Source of the DNA: Deltaproteobacteria bacterium | GTDB lineage: Bacteria > Desulfobacterota > SM23-61 | DNA length: 64,000 nt | Reading direction: 5' to 3' | Assembly: GCA_016875165.1 (NCBI GenBank) | Contig: VGSF01000010.1 | Location: 1-64,000 of the forward strand | Shown: positions 61,043 through 64,000 of the stretch, piece by piece | Position numbering within the stretch: position 1 is the first letter of the stretch | Layout: every line of letters starts with the position of its first letter | The notes under the pieces: model-generated | Seen by the model: the letters and a program-made list of their open reading frames with translations, nothing else | Told to the model about the DNA's origin: nothing | Database searches by the model: none | Made by a program: the position numbers and the translations under genes

Positions 61043-63448
61043 ATGAAGATCAGCTGGCAGTGGCTTAAAGATTATGTAGAAATTTTTCTTTCTCCGCCTG
61101 AATTGGCGGAAATCCTGACCCATGCCGGTTTGGAGGTGGAAAACCTAAACGAGCGGCGGCCGGCGTTTCAGCGAGTGATCGTGGCTGAGCTGGTTTCTTT
61201 CCATGCCCATCCCGGGAGCGATCACCTTTCTATCTGCACAGTCAGCGATGGGGAAAAAGATTATTCAATCGTCTGCGGCGCCCCTAACCTGAAAGTTGGG
61301 GAGCGGGTGGCCCTGGCCCAAGAAGGGGCCACTCTTTCCACAGGGGAAACGATCGGGAGGACCTATTTTAAGGATGTTCTCTCCGAAGGAATGCTCTGTT
61401 CGGAGAAAGAATTGGGGCTGAGTGAAGAGGCCGCCGGGATCATGGTTCTCCCTGTTAATCTTCCTTTGGGCGCATCCCTTAAAAGCGCTTTAGGCTTGGC
61501 CGACTGGATATTCGAGATAAACATAACTCCTAACCGTTCCGATTGCCTGTGCCTTCTGGGCGTGGCCAGGGAAGTTTCGGCGCTGACCGGCCAGCCTCTT
61601 CATATCCCCCCCGCTAAAAAAGTTGCTGGAAGGATGCTCGATGGTTCTTACACTACCGTAACTATCGAGCGTCCGGACCTTTGCCCGCGTTATGTCGCTC
61701 AATTGATTTTTGGGGTAAAAATCGCCCCCTCGCCTTTTTGGCTGCGCTGGCGCCTGGAAGCCGTGGGAGTTCGACCCATCAATAATATCGTGGATGTAAC
61801 CAATTATGTAATGTTAGAAATGGGCCAGCCGCTCCATGCTTTCGACCTTGAACGTCTGGAGGAGAAACGCATCGTCGTCCGCACAGCAGCTTCAGGGGGA
61901 AGTTTCACTACCCTTGATGGCCTGGACCGAAAAATGCCTGAAGAAGCGTTGATGATTTGCGATGGCCGAAAACCAGTCGCCCTGGCCGGGATCATGGGGG
62001 GACTAAACTCCGAAGTTCATCCCCAGAGCCAGAATATCCTTCTGGAGAGCGCTTACTTCGATCCCATGGGCATCCGGCGCACATCCAAGCGGATCGGATT
62101 GGCTACGGAGGCTTCGCTGCGTTTCGAGCGGGGCATAGACCCGAACGGCGCCCTCCGAGCAGCGGAAAGAGCCGGAGCCATGATGGTGGAATTGGCCGGC
62201 GGAACCATGGCCAGGGAGCCGGTAGATAACTATCCCCGAAAAATCGAACCCCAAAAAATTATTTTGCGGAGCACCCGGGCAAACAAAATTCTGGGAACAG
62301 CCATCCAACCAAGGGAGATGCAAAACTACCTGCAAAACCTTAAACTGGGGATCGAACCAATGGGGCCGAATAATTTTCAGGCGACCATCCCTACTTATCG
62401 GGTCGATCTGCAAAGAGAGATAGACCTTATTGAAGAGGTTGCCCGTCTCCATGGCTTTCAACGGATTCCGGTAACACTCCCTGCCGGCAGAGTATCCCCA
62501 GAGAAAAAGACAAAACTACAAGGCACGGCGGAGCGGGCCAGGAACCTTTTAACAGGGTGCGGCTTTTGGGAAGTTATTAATTACAGTTTTATATCACCCA
62601 GAGCGTTGCAAGATTTAAGATTGCTTACTGCGGACAAACGCTTAAGGGCCTTGCGTATTCACAACCCGCTAAGCGAAGAACAGTCCATTATGCGTACCAC
62701 CTTGATTCCTGGTCTTCTGCAGGTGGCTCGCACCAATTTTTATCGGCAGAATCTTGACCTGAAAATTTTCGAGATGGGCCGGGTATTTTTTGTGCGGGAT
62801 GAACAGGAGTTACCAGAAGAAGTGGAAATCCTTTCTGGCTTAATCACGGGTTTTAGCGAAGAGGAATCCTGGGCCAAACTTAAACAGGAATGCGATTTTT
62901 TTGACCTTAAAGGAACTCTGGAGACAATATTGGGCGGCCTGGGCATCTGTGACGTGCGCTTCCTTCCCCTGACCGATGAACCCTATTTGCACCCCGGCAA
63001 GGCCTGCCGGCTGGAAATGCCCGGAAACATATTGGGCGAAATGGGCGAATTGCACCAGGGCGTTTGCCATAATTTTGATCTTGACCAAAAAATTTTCGTT
63101 TTTGAACTAAACTTTCAGAACTTAACGGATAAGGCCGAGGAACGGCAGATTTTTAAACCCCTGCCCCGCTATCCAGCCGTTACCCGGGACCTGGCTCTGG
63201 TAGTAAATGAAGAAATCGCCGCTGCTGACCTTTTAAAGACTCTCTGGGAGGCGAACAATGGGTTTATTGCTGAAATTAAACTTTTCGACCTGTACCGGGG
63301 AAAGCCGGTTCCTGCGGGGAAGAAGAGTTTAGCTTTTCGCTTAAAATACCGGCAAGAGGACCGTACGCTAACCGACCGCGAGGTTAACGAGATTCACCAG
63401 AAGTTGACTGACCTTCTGGTCGAACGTTTCGGAGGGATCCTCCGCTAA
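61043..63448 (+). CDS. pheT: Phenylalanyl-tRNA synthetase beta subunit
   Basis: An 801-residue subunit with editing and tRNA-binding roles. The N-terminal tRNA-binding domain (KISWQWLKDYVEIFLSPPEL), EMAP-like part at 40-150, B3/B4 editing domain (about 205-390), B5 domain, and the C-terminal FDX-ACB domain (PLPRYPAVTRDLALVVNEEI) are in order. Length is normal. It lies 35 bases after pheS. Confidence 0.96.
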   Translation: MKISWQWLKDYVEIFLSPPELAEILTHAGLEVENLNERRPAFQRVIVAELVSFHAHPGSDHLSICTVSDGEKDYSIVCGAPNLKVGERVALAQEGATLSTGETIGRTYFKDVLSEGMLCSEKELGLSEEAAGIMVLPVNLPLGASLKSALGLADWIFEINITPNRSDCLCLLGVAREVSALTGQPLHIPPAKKVAGRMLDGSYTTVTIERPDLCPRYVAQLIFGVKIAPSPFWLRWRLEAVGVRPINNIVDVTNYVMLEMGQPLHAFDLERLEEKRIVVRTAASGGSFTTLDGLDRKMPEEALMICDGRKPVALAGIMGGLNSEVHPQSQNILLESAYFDPMGIRRTSKRIGLATEASLRFERGIDPNGALRAAERAGAMMVELAGGTMAREPVDNYPRKIEPQKIILRSTRANKILGTAIQPREMQNYLQNLKLGIEPMGPNNFQATIPTYRVDLQREIDLIEEVARLHGFQRIPVTLPAGRVSPEKKTKLQGTAERARNLLTGCGFWEVINYSFISPRALQDLRLLTADKRLRALRIHNPLSEEQSIMRTTLIPGLLQVARTNFYRQNLDLKIFEMGRVFFVRDEQELPEEVEILSGLITGFSEEESWAKLKQECDFFDLKGTLETILGGLGICDVRFLPLTDEPYLHPGKACRLEMPGNILGEMGELHQGVCHNFDLDQKIFVFELNFQNLTDKAEERQIFKPLPRYPAVTRDLALVVNEEIAAADLLKTLWEANNGFIAEIKLFDLYRGKPVPAGKKSLAFRLKYRQEDRTLTDREVNEIHQKLTDLLVERFGGILR

Positions 63449-63451
63449 ATT

Positions 63452-63500
63452 TAAATGGTCAATGGTCAATTATCAATGTTCAATGATCATTGATAACTGC
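63452..63500. repeat. Short imperfect tandem repeats
   Basis: AATGGTCAATGGTCAATTATC and TCAATGTTCAATGATCATTGA, like the block at 43350. Located between pheT and ihfA. Confidence 0.55.
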
Positions 63501-63531
63501 TAATTTAAACTTTGAAAGGAGGGGTTAGATT

Positions 63532-63807
63532 ATGACGAAAGCGGATATCGTCGAAACCATTTACGAGAAAGTAGGTTTTTCCAGGAAAGAATCTGCCGAA
63601 ATTGTCGACTTTGTTTTTGACCTGATGAAAGAGACCCTGGAGAGCGGTGAAAAGATCAAGATATCCGGGTTCGGAAACTTCTTGGTGCGGGAAAAACGCT
63701 CGCGTAAGGGAAGGAATCCCCAGACCGGCAAAGAAATCCAGATCTCTGCCCGCCGGGTCTTGACTTTCAAGCCCAGCCAGGTCTTACGAAAAGGATTAAA
63801 TACATAG
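63532..63807 (+). CDS. ihfA: Integration host factor alpha subunit (HU family)
   Basis: A 91-residue DNA-bending protein. MTKADIVETIYEKVGFSRKE and the arm GRNPQTGKEIQISARRVLTF identify IHF-alpha; its position after pheT is the standard one. It makes sharp DNA bends at specific sites together with IhfB. AAAGGAGGGG precedes the ATG. Confidence 0.94.
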   Translation: MTKADIVETIYEKVGFSRKESAEIVDFVFDLMKETLESGEKIKISGFGNFLVREKRSRKGRNPQTGKEIQISARRVLTFKPSQVLRKGLNT

Positions 63808-63867
63808 TAACTTTCATCATGAATGTGACGGCTCTGGATCTGCGGACTTCCGGGGTGATCGAAGGCC

Positions 63868-64000
63868 ATGGGGAAAAAAATAGAATTTTCGATCCCCGAG
63901 AAACTATATTATAAAATTGGTGAGGTCAGCCAAATCACCGGCGTTGAACCCTACGTTCTGCGTTACTGGGAATCCGAATTTAAAATTATTACTCCCGGCC
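63868..64000 (+). CDS. MerR-family transcriptional regulator, partial
   Basis: The first 44 codons of a gene cut by the window end. LYYKIGEVSQITGVEPYVLR followed by YWESEF is the N-terminal helix-turn-helix of MerR-type regulators. A MerR-like gene after ihfA is common in this cluster across proteobacteria. The ATG at 63868 has GAAGG close upstream. The effector domain is outside the window. Confidence 0.85.
   Translation, partial: MGKKIEFSIPEKLYYKIGEVSQITGVEPYVLRYWESEFKIITPG

Overview
The window looks like chromosome from an anaerobic Gram-negative bacterium of the Desulfobacterota (former Deltaproteobacteria), probably from a metagenome. This is inferred from the gene order thrS-infC-rpmI-rplT-pheS-pheT-ihfA-merR, an O-antigen/exopolysaccharide locus, outer-membrane lipoproteins, an HMG-CoA-synthase-like/DUF35/thiolase cluster, and intergenic DNA crowded with short palindromic repeats. 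No ribosomal RNA, phage, CRISPR array or complete insertion sequence is visible.

Layout. 0.8-7.2 kb: a lipid or polyketide-like set made of a B12-binding radical SAM protein, acyltransferase, ketoreductase, acyl carrier protein and thioesterase on the plus strand, facing two FabZ-like hotdog proteins and an alpha/beta hydrolase on the minus strand; no ketosynthase is present. 7.2-9.1 kb: decayed livF and DUF4143 genes, then an intact VapBC-type toxin-antitoxin pair. 10.6-15.4 kb: an acyl-CoA cluster (HMGS-like protein fused to DUF35, thiolase, SDR, metallo-beta-lactamase-fold hydrolase). 15.6-21 kb: RNase G, an amidohydrolase, a penicillin-binding protein translationally coupled to a RHH/PIN pair. 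21.6-29.3 kb: housekeeping genes (ACT protein, proC, divIVA, histidine phosphatase, DciA-like, cutA, guaB).

29.6-44.8 kb is the polysaccharide locus: rmlA-like, rmlC-like, rmlB, rmlD, a NusG-family antiterminator, an MNT/HEPN remnant, the Wzm/Wzt exporter, a large methyltransferase-double glycosyltransferase, further glycosyltransferases, gmd, a frameshifted priming sugar-phosphate transferase and a cupin. 44.9-47.9 kb: mutL and miaA. 48.5-55.0 kb: eight consecutive exported or lipoprotein genes (LPP20-like, TPR/SLH-like, FlgT-like, GNA1162-like, CsgG-like, PEGA, FecR), the best candidate here for an undescribed envelope machine. 55.0-64.0 kb: pgsA, tRNA-Val(GAC), and the thrS to merR translation operon, cut by the window end.

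The most distinctive sequence-level feature is the repeats. Two main families are defined by their terminal inverted repeats: R1, ends TCGTAAAAAGTC / GACTTTTTACGA, about 12 copies; R2, ends GTAACACTTTAG..TTTGAA, 8 copies. A smaller family R3 has TTGCAAAA ends. Within each family the ends stay the same while the internal cores differ. One core type (R4, CATTGCGAGGAG...GCAATCTC) occurs once with a GIY-YIG nuclease gene between its two arms, suggesting an ORF-carrying version of the repeat. Repeats have added codons to genes, sit inside operons and separate infC from rpmI-rplT.
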